Shown here piece after piece: positions 34,488-43,208 of a stretch of DNA of 64,000 nucleotides. Each line of letters starts with the position of its first letter. The stretch's first letter is position 1. Location of the stretch: assembly GCF_001570365.1 (NCBI RefSeq), contig NZ_BBYK01000073.1, positions 29,146 to 93,145 of the forward strand, in the 5' to 3' direction. This DNA comes from Microtetraspora fusca (GTDB lineage: Bacteria > Actinomycetota > Actinomycetes > Streptosporangiales > Streptosporangiaceae). A program made the translations under genes and the position numbers. The notes beneath the pieces were generated by a model, which was not told where the DNA came from, ran no database searches, and saw only the letters and a list, made by a program, of their open reading frames with translations.

Positions 34488-34969
34488 AGATCACGCTCAC
34501 GGTCAACGGCGACGACTACCCGCTGGATGTCGAGCCGCGACGTATCTTGGCCGATGTACTACGCGAGGACTGCCGGCTGACGGGCACACACCTCGGTTGC
34601 GAGCACGGTGTCTGCGGGGCCTGCACAGTGCTGGTGGACGGCCAGGCCGTACGTTCATGCCTCATGCTTGCCGTACAGTGCGACGGCAGGTCGGTACGCA
34701 CCGTTGAAGGCTTGGCGGGGCCTGACGGCGAGCCGCATCCGCTCCAACGGGCCTTCTCCGCCGAGCACGCCCTGCAGTGCGGTTTCTGCACACCGGGCTT
34801 TCTGATGGTGGCGGCAGGCGCCCTGGAGGCCGACCCGGCGATCGGCGACGATCCGGAACGGGTACACGGTCTGGTCGAGTCCAACATCTGCCGGTGCACC
34901 GGCTATGAACCCATTCGGCGGGCGATCATGCGCGCCGCGGCCGAGTCGGCCTCGCTTCGGAGGCGGTGA
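34484..34969 (+). CDS. 2Fe-2S-binding (small) subunit of molybdenum hydroxylase
   Basis: A 161-residue protein with both family iron-sulfur clusters: the plant-ferredoxin-like site GCEHGVCGACTVLVDG plus the later cysteine of VRSCLML, and the C-terminal helical site CGFCTPG with CRCTGY. It relays electrons from the molybdenum site to the FAD subunit. The GTG start overlaps the FAD-subunit stop (GTGA). It is the last gene of the operon; the convergent FAD monooxygenase gene ends 130 bases downstream. Confidence 0.95.
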   Translation: MKITLTVNGDDYPLDVEPRRILADVLREDCRLTGTHLGCEHGVCGACTVLVDGQAVRSCLMLAVQCDGRSVRTVEGLAGPDGEPHPLQRAFSAEHALQCGFCTPGFLMVAAGALEADPAIGDDPERVHGLVESNICRCTGYEPIRRAIMRAAAESASLRRR

Positions 34970-35099
34970 TGGGCAGGTCATCTCCCGCTGGGCAGCGGCC
35001 GCAGGCCGTCCTCATGCACCCGCGCTGCAGCCGCCCGACCCGAGGGGGAACGCCGGTACCTGGTCAACCTGCTCGGCACGCCGGTCGCACGCGGACCCC

Positions 35100-36260
35100 T
35101 CAGGCGGAGGTGAAGAACCGGCGGCCGGTGGCCGTCCCGAGTGCCGACCGCTCAGCCAGGTTGATCCCCATCTCCGACAGCCTCACCAGGTGAATCAGTC
35201 GCTGCTCTTCCCAGTCCGCCAGCCGCTGGGCGGGAAGGTCGTGACCGGGTGTCCATCCGCGCATGGCCGCGGCGAGGCCGGCCGCATCACCGAACGCCTT
35301 GGAGGTCCCGGAGGCGGTGTGCGGCCGGACCGTTCCGGCGGCGTCGCCGATGAGAGCCGCATGATCGGCGACCATCCGAAACGGACGAAGGTCGAAGACA
35401 GGCTGCATGAAGACCTCACCGTGGCGCACGAGCTCCGCGAACGGCGGCGGAAGCGATGCGTCCGCCGTGGCAACAACCTCCGCGACGACGTCCGGACGCA
35501 TCTCCCCGGGCGGCAGGAAGGTTGTGAACCGCCTTCCGGACCGGCTCGCAAGCAGCCGTGGAACGTCACGCTCGAGCACGTTCGTGTACCACACCCAGTT
35601 GACCCGCCTGGAGCCCACGGCCAGCTCACCGCCGGGACCAGGGACCAGATAGCACAGCATCTGCAGGCCGTCCGCGCCGAAGAACGTGAACCGGCCTGCC
35701 AGCAGGTCCAGAAGGTCACCGGGCAGGGCCGACTCCGGTTCCAGCCCTCGCCAGGCCACATAGCCGGCGTACGCGGGACGCGCGGCGGGATCGAGTAGCC
35801 GCCGCGTGACCGAGCCGATCCCGTCCGCGCCCACCAGGAAGTTGCCCTGAGCCGTGTAGCCGTCGGCGAACTCGGCCGTGACGTCAGAACCTTCCACCCG
35901 GACCCGGCTAAGGGCACTGTCCAAGCGGTAGCAGACCCCGGCGAGGGGTTCTCGCAACGCCCGGTAGAGAGTGTCCCAGGCCGTCATCAACTGCGGGGCC
36001 TCATACCGGTCGGGACTGCGGTGGATGTGAAGCTGCTGGCGCTCGCGCAGTTCGACACTCACCGACTCCGCGGACATGCCGAGGCCCACCAACAGCGCCT
36101 CCACCTCCGGCTGCATGACGATTCCAGCGCCACGGGCCTGCATCCTGCCCGCCGACCGTTCGTACACGGCAGTTTCCGCACCGGCCGCCCGCAACTCATG
36201 AGCCGCTGCCAGACCCCCGACGGACCCACCGATGATCAAAGCCTTAAACCCCGGACGCAT
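35100..36260 (-). CDS. FAD-dependent monooxygenase (2,6-dihydroxypyridine 3-monooxygenase-like)
   Basis: A 386-residue group-A flavoprotein hydroxylase. The N-terminal Rossmann motif is IIGGSVGGLAAAHEL, the DG motif is LVGADGIGS, and the second FAD motif is ALIGDAAGTVRPHTASG. The NWVWYTNV stretch in mid-protein and the GxGIVMQPE segment are features I associate with 2,6-dihydroxypyridine hydroxylase and its relatives. It would use NAD(P)H and O2 to hydroxylate a ring that already carries hydroxyl groups, such as a product of the convergent molybdenum hydroxylase. ATG 36260 opens the frame. It could also be an unrelated UbiH-like enzyme. Confidence 0.88.
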   Translation of the reverse strand: MRPGFKALIIGGSVGGLAAAHELRAAGAETAVYERSAGRMQARGAGIVMQPEVEALLVGLGMSAESVSVELRERQQLHIHRSPDRYEAPQLMTAWDTLYRALREPLAGVCYRLDSALSRVRVEGSDVTAEFADGYTAQGNFLVGADGIGSVTRRLLDPAARPAYAGYVAWRGLEPESALPGDLLDLLAGRFTFFGADGLQMLCYLVPGPGGELAVGSRRVNWVWYTNVLERDVPRLLASRSGRRFTTFLPPGEMRPDVVAEVVATADASLPPPFAELVRHGEVFMQPVFDLRPFRMVADHAALIGDAAGTVRPHTASGTSKAFGDAAGLAAAMRGWTPGHDLPAQRLADWEEQRLIHLVRLSEMGINLAERSALGTATGRRFFTSA

Positions 36261-36733
36261 CGGATACCCTTCCCTGCTCGCAAAAGGCGGCAGTTCTTTT
36301 CATACTCGCTCGGCCCCTGCATTCCCCTTGATCCAGCGCGGCACGGCTGCCGTCTCCCCGTCTGCGCCGCGCGGTCATAGCATCCCCCGCTTCCTGTCCG
36401 AGAAGGGCCCGCCGCCCCCAGAACGTCCACCATTCGCCGACCGGGGTGCAGCCGGGTCCGGTCACAGGGTGTGGCGCACGCCCGCCTGGCGAGGTCTCCC
36501 TGGCTCGCGTGAGGCGAACGTCGCTCCATGCGGGCCGAGTCGTGATGGATGCGGCCGCGGGCCCTGTCTCAGCTCATGGCCAGGGCCCGGTCTGGCGTGC
36601 CGATGGCCGGCGTCATAGCGTGTGGTCCGCCCCGAGCGGCGCGTCGTCGAACTCCGGATGACCACGCGGCTGGGCCGGCCACCCGACGGCCGCGCGGGCA
36701 CACTTCACGTACCCGCGTTCGCCCGGCACCCTC
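36261..36733. other. intergenic region without a recognised gene
   Basis: About 470 bases between two minus-strand genes. Open frames here show no family features and no ribosome sites. It should contain the promoter of the FAD monooxygenase gene and the terminator of the LuxR-family gene; neither stands out. Confidence 0.45.
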
Positions 36734-39478
36734 TCACTGCGGCGGATCCTGCGAGAGGGCGTCGCGGAGTTGGGCCCTGGCACGGATGCCGAGCTTGGGG
36801 AAGATCTTGTGCAGGTGGTAGCCGACGGTCCGGGGCGAGAGGTAGAGCCGGGCCGCGATGTCGCGGTTGGTCAGGCCCTGAGCGGCCAGCTCGGCGATCT
36901 GCTGTTCCTGCGCGGTGAGCTCGCCGGCAAGGCTCGCCGCTGCCGCCGAGGCCCCCGCCGCCCGCAGTTCCGCGGCCGTGCGATCGATCCAGGGCCGGGC
37001 ATCGAGCCGCTGGAAGCACTCCAGCGCGGCGCTGAGGTGCGGGCGTGCCTCGGCGCTGCGGCGCCGTCGGCGCAGCCACTCACCGAAGTCGAGTTGCGTG
37101 AGTGCCTTCTCGAAAGGCCAGCAGTCGACGGTGGAGTCGGCGAGGGCGGCGTGGAAGTGGTCCTCGGCGTCCTGGGTATCGCTCAGCAGGGCCGCGGCCC
37201 GGTGGAGGACGGCGGCCAGCCGGGGGGACCTGTCCGGTCCCAGGTCGCGCTCGACGGCGGCGACCACCGTGCGCGCGTCGTCCGTCCGCCCGGCGCGGAC
37301 AGCCGCGGCGGCCAGGTCGCCCAGGTAGTAGACCGAGGCGTGGTAGTGGACGGGAGCGGGGCGGAAATCGCGGGTGAAGGTCGCGCGCAGCTGCTCGTAG
37401 GCATCGGCGTGCTCTCCGGCGACGAACGCGGCCATGCCCACGGCGTGACGGTGCCGCACCTGAAGGCTCAGGGATTTGCGCAGGTCCACGCCCCGCACGG
37501 CTTCCAATGCCCGCGTCCGCGCGTCCGCGTGGTCGCCGTGCAGAGCGCGCAGCGTGGCCTGGAGGATGCGGGAGCCCACGGTGACGTTGTCGGCTCCCGC
37601 TTCCGTGGCCATCCAGAACGCCTCCTCCGCCGCGGACTGGGCCGCCGTCCATGAACCGCTCTCGAACAAGGCGAGGGCGAGCGTCTGAGTGACGGTCGCG
37701 TTCGCGCCCGCGCCGCCGGCGCGGCGTATGACGTCCATGGTCTGCTCGAGAATGCGAACGGCCTGCTCGGTCTCGTCCAGGATCCAGGTCGTGCCGCCGA
37801 GCGCCGTAAGGTTCCCCAGCGACTCCGGCGACATGGCCGCCAGCCCCTTCTCCAGGAGCCCCAGCAGCCTCGTTCGTTGGTGATGCGGATCGATGACCGC
37901 CTGGGACCAGGCGAAGGCGGCGGGATCGTGGGCTTCGCCGATCAGAGCGTTGATCCGCCGCAGTTCCGCCCGGTAGAACGGCGCCCCGGAGTTGTAGACG
38001 GACGTCGCGGCGGTGGCCAGGGTGCCGAGCGCCAGGTCCGGAGCGGAGGTGGCGGTGGCTTCGGCCAGGCCGAGCAGCAGCGCCAGCGCCTCCTCGTGGC
38101 GGAGTGTGACCCCCAGGGCCCACCCGGCCAGGAGGGAGGATTCGGCACGCAGCCGTGGATCCTCGGTCAGGTCGCCGACGCGCCCGCTGATCTCGCCGAC
38201 CCACTGGGGGTGGCCGGCGAACATGGCCGCCCGTGCGGCCGACAGCAGGCGCCGGGCGCGCAGCTCCGATACCGGGGTCAATTCCGCGGCGCGCTCCAGC
38301 GCTGCCGCGGCAGCCGCGTACCCGCCTCGGGCATGGGCGCGGTCGGCGCTCTCCGCCAAGGCGTCGGCGACCTCGGCGTCCTGACCCGTCGCCGCGGCGG
38401 CCAGGTGCCAGGCGCGGCGGTCCGGTTCCCCGGTCAGGGCGGAAGCCAGGGCGAGGTGGGCCTGCCGACGCTCAGAGAAGGAGGCCGCCTGGTAGACCGC
38501 CGAGCGGACCAGCGGATGGCGGAACAGCACCTGGCCGTCCTCGACTCGCACCAGGCCGACGCTCTCCGCGGGCGCCAGTGCCTGGACGGCGTCCAACGAC
38601 GGGGCGGCCCGTAGGAGGTCGGCCAGTCGCCCCGTTCCCGCGGCGACCAGAAGCAGCACCTCACGCGTGGGCGCGGGCAGGCCGGGGAGGTCGGAGGCGA
38701 AGAGGTTCTCCAGGCGCGCGGTGAGCTGAGGGGCGGCACCGCCGTCCTGACCCGTGCCGGTCCGGCCTCGGGCGACGGCTCGGGACAGCTCGATCAGGGC
38801 CAGCGGGTTGCCGGCAGCCTGCTGGAGGATCTGAGTTCGGGCCCTGCCGCGGGGTGGGTTCGGCTGGACGTCCAGGAGCAGCCCTGCCTCTGCCCGGTCC
38901 AGCGGGCCGACGGCCACGTGCGGGAAGTCCCGGTCGAAGCGAGCCGGCACGGCCTCCTCACGCGCGGCGAGCAGCATCACCACCGGCTTGCCCTCCAGAC
39001 GCCGGGCGAGGAAGCCCAGCACGTCCACCGAGCCGAGGTCGAGCCACTGAGCATCGTCCACCAGCAGGAGCAGCGGCCGGCGTGAGGAGGCGTCGCCGAT
39101 GAGGGTGAGCACGCTCATGCACAAGGACAGCTGGTCGAGGGGCATGTCGTCCTGCGCCGCCGCCATCCCGAAGGCGCGGTCGAGGGCCTTTCGCTGGTTG
39201 ACAGGCAGCGTGTCACCGGGAAGCAGCGGGTGCAGGAGCTGGTGGATACCCGAGAGGCCCAGCCCGGCTTCAGCCTCGCTTCCGCGCACACGCAGGGTCC
39301 GCAGGCCGCGGGCCAGGCCCTGCTCGGCCGTCCGGTCGACGAGTGTGCTCTTGCCCGCGCCCGCCTCTCCGGTCAGCACCAGCACGTGTGGGCCGGTGCC
39401 GTCCACCGCCCCGAGTAGGCCCTCGATGCGGGACAGCTCGGCAGCTCTGCCCAGGATGCCGGGATCGGCGGGGTGCAT
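36734..39478 (-). CDS. LAL-type LuxR-family transcriptional regulator with AAA ATPase domain
   Basis: A 914-residue regulator of the large ATP-binding LuxR (MalT-like) class. The N-terminal NTPase has Walker A GEAGAGKST (about residue 37) and Walker B LLLLVDDAQWLD. The long middle part is helical, TPR-like and Ala/Leu rich. The last 65 residues are a LuxR HTH (LTAQEQQIAELAAQGLTNRDIAARL, then SPRTVGYHLHKIF). ATG 39478 has GAGGAG ten bases upstream. It is divergent from an AraC-type gene with 288 bases between. Such proteins activate secondary metabolism or catabolism on ligand binding; the target here is unknown. Confidence 0.93.
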   Translation of the reverse strand: MHPADPGILGRAAELSRIEGLLGAVDGTGPHVLVLTGEAGAGKSTLVDRTAEQGLARGLRTLRVRGSEAEAGLGLSGIHQLLHPLLPGDTLPVNQRKALDRAFGMAAAQDDMPLDQLSLCMSVLTLIGDASSRRPLLLLVDDAQWLDLGSVDVLGFLARRLEGKPVVMLLAAREEAVPARFDRDFPHVAVGPLDRAEAGLLLDVQPNPPRGRARTQILQQAAGNPLALIELSRAVARGRTGTGQDGGAAPQLTARLENLFASDLPGLPAPTREVLLLVAAGTGRLADLLRAAPSLDAVQALAPAESVGLVRVEDGQVLFRHPLVRSAVYQAASFSERRQAHLALASALTGEPDRRAWHLAAAATGQDAEVADALAESADRAHARGGYAAAAAALERAAELTPVSELRARRLLSAARAAMFAGHPQWVGEISGRVGDLTEDPRLRAESSLLAGWALGVTLRHEEALALLLGLAEATATSAPDLALGTLATAATSVYNSGAPFYRAELRRINALIGEAHDPAAFAWSQAVIDPHHQRTRLLGLLEKGLAAMSPESLGNLTALGGTTWILDETEQAVRILEQTMDVIRRAGGAGANATVTQTLALALFESGSWTAAQSAAEEAFWMATEAGADNVTVGSRILQATLRALHGDHADARTRALEAVRGVDLRKSLSLQVRHRHAVGMAAFVAGEHADAYEQLRATFTRDFRPAPVHYHASVYYLGDLAAAAVRAGRTDDARTVVAAVERDLGPDRSPRLAAVLHRAAALLSDTQDAEDHFHAALADSTVDCWPFEKALTQLDFGEWLRRRRRSAEARPHLSAALECFQRLDARPWIDRTAAELRAAGASAAAASLAGELTAQEQQIAELAAQGLTNRDIAARLYLSPRTVGYHLHKIFPKLGIRARAQLRDALSQDPPQ

Positions 39479-39766
39479 CTCGGTCGTTCTCCTCAAGCCG
39501 GCGATCACGACGCCGGGGATCCTGTCAGCTGCCGCACGGCCTTCCACCGGTGGCCGGCGTACGACTGGTCATGTGACAGAAGCGTCGCGACCTTTGTCCT
39601 CCCGATTATGGCCTGGCCAGGAAAGCGCTCCACAACCATGATCCGGAGTAGGTGCATGACGGTTCGCCCACCCCAGGAAGTGGCCGGCCGTACGGCGAAG
39701 TCGCCACCTCTCGGTCGAGACGGCGGACTGATGCACCGGCCGGCACCGTCGCGGCATGGTGGCAGC

Positions 39767-40807
39767 ATGCCAACCGTCATCGGCTCCGTCGAGGAGAGCC
39801 CCTGGTCCCCGACCGCCTCCGCGAGTCCGCGAGCCCGGGTGCTGACCACCCGCTCGGTTCCGCCGCACGAGAGCCTGGACTTCTGGCACGACGCCGTGCT
39901 CGCGACCCTGGTAGGGATGGAGATCGCCACTGAAGGCAGCACCTATGACGCGGCGATGCGCACCGACCACCTCGGGGACCTTCAGATCACCACGGTGGAA
40001 TGCGACCCGGGGCGCGTCCACCGGGCGCCGCGCTTCATCGCCCGTGGTGACGGGCGGCACGTCTTCGTGGCCCTCCAGAGCACCGGTCGGGCCCAGGTCG
40101 AGCAGGACGGTCGCACCACCGAGTTGCGAGCCGGGGACATCGGGTTCTTCGAGACCATCCGGCCCTTCCGCACCACCTTCCCGGAACACTTCCGACTGAA
40201 GATCTTCGCGGTTCCGCGCGGCCTGCTCGCGCGGTCGGAGGCCGACCTGCGACAGCTCACCGCGCGGGCAGTGCGCCCGAGCGGCGGTCTCCCCGCCCTG
40301 CTCATGCCGCTGCTGGAGCGGCTGGCGGACACCTCCGACGGGTACGCGACGCCGATGGCCGAGCGACTGGCCGCGTCCGTCATCGACCTGGTGGCGGCCA
40401 CCGCGGCGGCCCAATTGGGCGAGGATCCGGCCGAGCTACCGGGTGCCGACCGTGTCCTGCTGCTGAGGATCAAGACTTTCGTTCGCTGGCATCTGTCCGA
40501 CCCCGGCCTGACCCCTCAGGTCATCGCCGACGCCCACGGCATCTCCGTCCGATACCTGCACCGGCTGTTCGAGGCCGGGGACACCACTTTGTGCCGGTGG
40601 ATCCGCGAGCTGCGCCTGCAGGAATGCCGCAGGGAACTCGCCGCACGGGCACCGGGATCCGTCGGCCTGGGTCAGGTCGCGAGGCGCTGGGGATTCACCA
40701 GTCCCGCCCGGTTCAGTAAGGCCTTCCGCAGCTCCTTCGGTCTGTCACCCACGGATTGGCTCGCCCGAGAGCGGGCGAGCCGCGCGGAGGCGGATGCGCT
40801 GTGCTGA
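39767..40807 (+). CDS. AraC-family transcriptional regulator (first of an overlapping pair)
   Basis: A 346-residue regulator: an AraC-binding-like-domain 2 ligand-sensing half (about residues 30-200, with RAGDIGFFETIRPFRTTFP) and a C-terminal double HTH (ISVRYLHRLFEAGDTTLCRWIRELRLQECRRELA, then VARRWGFTSPARFSKAFRSSFG). ATG 39767 is chosen; ATG 39731 is in frame and also possible. Its last seven bases overlap the start of a second AraC gene, and a nine-pair hairpin lies at the junction. Regulators of this type commonly control nearby transporters or oxidoreductases. Confidence 0.93.
   Translation: MPTVIGSVEESPWSPTASASPRARVLTTRSVPPHESLDFWHDAVLATLVGMEIATEGSTYDAAMRTDHLGDLQITTVECDPGRVHRAPRFIARGDGRHVFVALQSTGRAQVEQDGRTTELRAGDIGFFETIRPFRTTFPEHFRLKIFAVPRGLLARSEADLRQLTARAVRPSGGLPALLMPLLERLADTSDGYATPMAERLAASVIDLVAATAAAQLGEDPAELPGADRVLLLRIKTFVRWHLSDPGLTPQVIADAHGISVRYLHRLFEAGDTTLCRWIRELRLQECRRELAARAPGSVGLGQVARRWGFTSPARFSKAFRSSFGLSPTDWLARERASRAEADALC
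40758..40781. promoter_or_regulatory. hairpin at the junction of the two AraC genes
   Basis: GGCTCGCCC (40758-40766) and GGGCGAGCC (40773-40781) are perfectly complementary around a six-base loop. It lies in the last codons of the first AraC gene and five bases before the GGAGG ribosome site of the second, so it could limit or couple translation of the second gene. Confidence 0.35.
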
Positions 40808-41769
40808 CAGGGGCGCTGACCTCCCCGGGCCAGGGAATGTTCTTCTCCACCCGGGATCTCGCTCCCGGCGACCGTGTCGCCGCTTGGGAACGCGCGCTCT
40901 CGCAGGTTTTCGTGGACCTCGAGGTCGCCGTCGACGGCGAGCGCCCATGGGCGGGCGAGCTCGCCGCCGAACGATTGGGGGCCCTCCAGATCGCCACGGA
41001 GGAGTTCGGCCCGGGAACGTTCCTGCGTGATGCCAGGTCGGTGGCCGCCGACCGCCGCACCCACATCCTGGTGCGTCAGCAACTGGACGGCGACGCGCTG
41101 CTGTTGCAGGACGGCCGCATGGCCGAACTCGTGCCTGGCCGCCTGGCGTTCCATGACGCGCGGCGCCCGTTCAGGATCGTGCTGCCGCAGCGGCAGCGGG
41201 CCCGGATCCTCATGATGCCCCGGGCACTGCTACGCCTGGAGGAAGGGCAGCTGTCCGCCCTCTCGGGCACGGTGGTGGACGAAGCCGGGGAGGGAGCGAC
41301 GGCCCTGCTGCTGCCGTTGCTGTGCGGGCTCCTCGAAGAGGTCGCCATGGCCACCACGAGCCGACGCGAACAGCTCGCCCGCGTCGCCGCGGAGATCCTT
41401 GCCACCATGGCCCTGGAACAGGTCACCAGGCGGCACACGTCGGCGCTGTGGGAGCGGATCACGGCGTCCGTCCAGGCTCGGCTGGGAGAGCCCGGACTCG
41501 CCCCGCAGGACATCGCCGATCAGCACGGCATCTCCCTGCGCTACCTGCACCGGCTCTTCCAGCTGCACGGCACCACCGTCAACGGCTGGGTGCGAACGCG
41601 GCGGCTCCAGGCGGCACGCCAGGAACTCGCCCGGCTCGGCCCGGCCCATAGGCCGATCGCCGCAGTGGCCGCCCGCTGGGGGTTCACCAGCCCCTCCCAC
41701 TTCAGCCGGACATTTCGCGAAGCGTACGGCATGTCGCCAACGCAATGGCGCGGACGGGCCCAAGCGTGA
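40801..41769 (+). CDS. AraC-family transcriptional regulator (second of an overlapping pair)
   Basis: A 322-residue paralogue of the preceding regulator, with the same layout: sensing half, then HTH (ISLRYLHRLFQLHGTTVNGWVRTRRLQAARQELA and VAARWGFTSPSHFSRTFREAYG). The two share the LRYLHRLF/VRYLHRLF and RWGFTSP motifs, so they arose by duplication. GTG 40801 overlaps the end of the first gene by seven bases and has GGAGG upstream; ATG 40837 is the alternative. Probable co-expression suggests they act together, as heterodimers or on the same target. Confidence 0.92.
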   Translation: MLTGALTSPGQGMFFSTRDLAPGDRVAAWERALSQVFVDLEVAVDGERPWAGELAAERLGALQIATEEFGPGTFLRDARSVAADRRTHILVRQQLDGDALLLQDGRMAELVPGRLAFHDARRPFRIVLPQRQRARILMMPRALLRLEEGQLSALSGTVVDEAGEGATALLLPLLCGLLEEVAMATTSRREQLARVAAEILATMALEQVTRRHTSALWERITASVQARLGEPGLAPQDIADQHGISLRYLHRLFQLHGTTVNGWVRTRRLQAARQELARLGPAHRPIAAVAARWGFTSPSHFSRTFREAYGMSPTQWRGRAQA

Positions 41770-41806
41770 CGAGCGTCGGGGCCGAAGAAGGGCTCGCCGA
41801 GGCGAC

Positions 41807-41827
41807 GGTCGCCGAGAACCGGCGACC
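41807..41827. terminator. hairpin between convergent AraC and LysR genes
   Basis: GGTCGCC (41807-41813) pairs with GGCGACC (41821-41827) around a seven-base loop. It is 38 bases after the AraC stop and 85 before the LysR stop. No U-tract. Confidence 0.4.
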
Positions 41828-41911
41828 TGGCGAGAGGAGGCGAAGGCGACCGTGGCGGGGCCTCCGGGGAGCAGGGTGAGGTTCTCGGCGGGTCCCCTCG
41901 GCAAGGGCGGT

Positions 41912-42784
41912 TCAGGCGATGTGCCGCAGCAATGCAGCGACCGCCGCGGGCGGCTCGCCCGGGGGCCGTACCACCATCACCCTCCATCTGGGTGCGTGCC
42001 GGGCGAACCGGTACGTCGGCAGGTCGGGGAAGCGGCTCGCGATGGACAGGGGCATGATGCAGACGCCCAGGTCGTTGCGGACCAGCTCGGACGCGGCCAC
42101 GATGTCGTTGACCTCGAAGGTCGTGCTGCGGTCGACACCGGCGGCGCGAAAGGCCCGGTCGACGGAGTGGCGGATCGCCCAGCCGGGGGTGAAGTCCACC
42201 AGGGGCAGCCGGGCGACCTCGGCCAGTTCGACCCTGCCCTCAGCGGTTCTCGCGATGAGGTCCCGCTGCGGTGAAGCCACCAGGACCATGTCCTCGCGAG
42301 ACAGCAGCCGGGTCACGAGCCCCCGCTGCTGCTGGCGGTCGAGCGCCACCACCGCCAGATCCACGGTGCCCTCGCGCAGGGCCTGCCGGATGTCGGCCAC
42401 CGCGGCCTGGCGCAGCTGGACCACCACTCCCGGGTGCTCCGCCCGCAGCGCGGCCAGCGCGTGGTGCAGTCCCGCCCAGACACCCTGCATCGTGCCGACG
42501 GTCACCCGGCCGCGCAGTTCTCCCTTGGCCGCGTCGACCGCCTCGCGCGCCAGGTCGGCCGCGCGCAGCGCCGCTCGTGCCGCGGGTACGAATGCTTCAC
42601 CGGCCGGTGTCAGCGACACGCGGTGCGTGGTCCGGGTGAACAACGGAGTGCCGAACTCGCGCTCAAGGGCGCGGACCGTGCCGGAGACGGCGGACTGGAC
42701 CACGTTCAGACGCCTCGCCGCCGCTGTGAACCCACCCGCCTCAGCCACCGCGACGACGACTTCCATCTGCCGCAGGTCCATCAT
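41912..42784 (-). CDS. LysR-family transcriptional regulator
   Basis: A 290-residue regulator of standard length. The N-terminal winged HTH reads MEVVVAVAEAGGFTAAARRLNVVQSAVSG and VRALEREFGTPLFTRTTHRV; the rest is the two-lobed periplasmic-binding-like effector domain (VTVGTMQGVWAGLHHALAAL, VDLAVVALDRQQQRGL). It lies next to the Dps relic and a 12-helix MFS gene on the same strand, 425 bases downstream of the MFS stop. The likely target is the MFS gene or the Dps gene before its decay; direct evidence is absent. Confidence 0.93.
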   Translation of the reverse strand: MMDLRQMEVVVAVAEAGGFTAAARRLNVVQSAVSGTVRALEREFGTPLFTRTTHRVSLTPAGEAFVPAARAALRAADLAREAVDAAKGELRGRVTVGTMQGVWAGLHHALAALRAEHPGVVVQLRQAAVADIRQALREGTVDLAVVALDRQQQRGLVTRLLSREDMVLVASPQRDLIARTAEGRVELAEVARLPLVDFTPGWAIRHSVDRAFRAAGVDRSTTFEVNDIVAASELVRNDLGVCIMPLSIASRFPDLPTYRFARHAPRWRVMVVRPPGEPPAAVAALLRHIA

Positions 42785-42866
42785 CCGCTCCCAGTGCCGC
42801 GGCGCCCGTCCGAAGGGCGACGATCTTCACAGCATCGTAGGCGGACGAGGAGTCCACGGCCTCGGC

Positions 42867-43170
42867 TCAGACACGGACCAGGGGAGCGGCGACCGGGTGT
42901 TCCGCCGAGAACCAGGTCTGCAGTTCCCCGGTACAGATCACCTGCGAGATCAGCAGGTCGTTGGTGCCGCCGTCGCCCAGGTCGGCGATCCGGGCCGCCG
43001 CGTCGTGCACTTGACCAGGATCGTCTCCTGGGCCTCCAGCAGCCGGGAGTGCATGGCCCAGACTTCCTCGACGCCGTTCGGTGACCGCGGAATCGAGGTG
43101 ATCTCGGCGAGGTGCCGGGGATCGCCTTCGCGACGCCGCCCAGGGGCTGGACTGGCGGGGACGAGTTGTC
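42867..43170 (-). pseudogene. frameshifted Dps-like ferritin relic
   Basis: Three minus-strand frames together spell the C-terminal two thirds of a Dps (DNA-binding protein from starved cells). One reads DNSSPPVQPLGGVAKA; the next GDPRHLAEITSIPRSPN, then EEVWAMHSRLLEAQETILVK; the last HDAAARIADLGDGGTNDLLIS, then QVICTGELQTWFSAEH, ending at 42867. At least two single-base shifts separate them; the second is fixed by one missing G in the AAGTGCAC region near 43015. The N-terminal ferroxidase helix is missing. The intact protein would have stored iron and shielded DNA from peroxide. Confidence 0.7.
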
Positions 43171-43208
43171 CAGGAGTTCATGCGGTGATGGCCAGGAGCG
43201 CACTGCTG

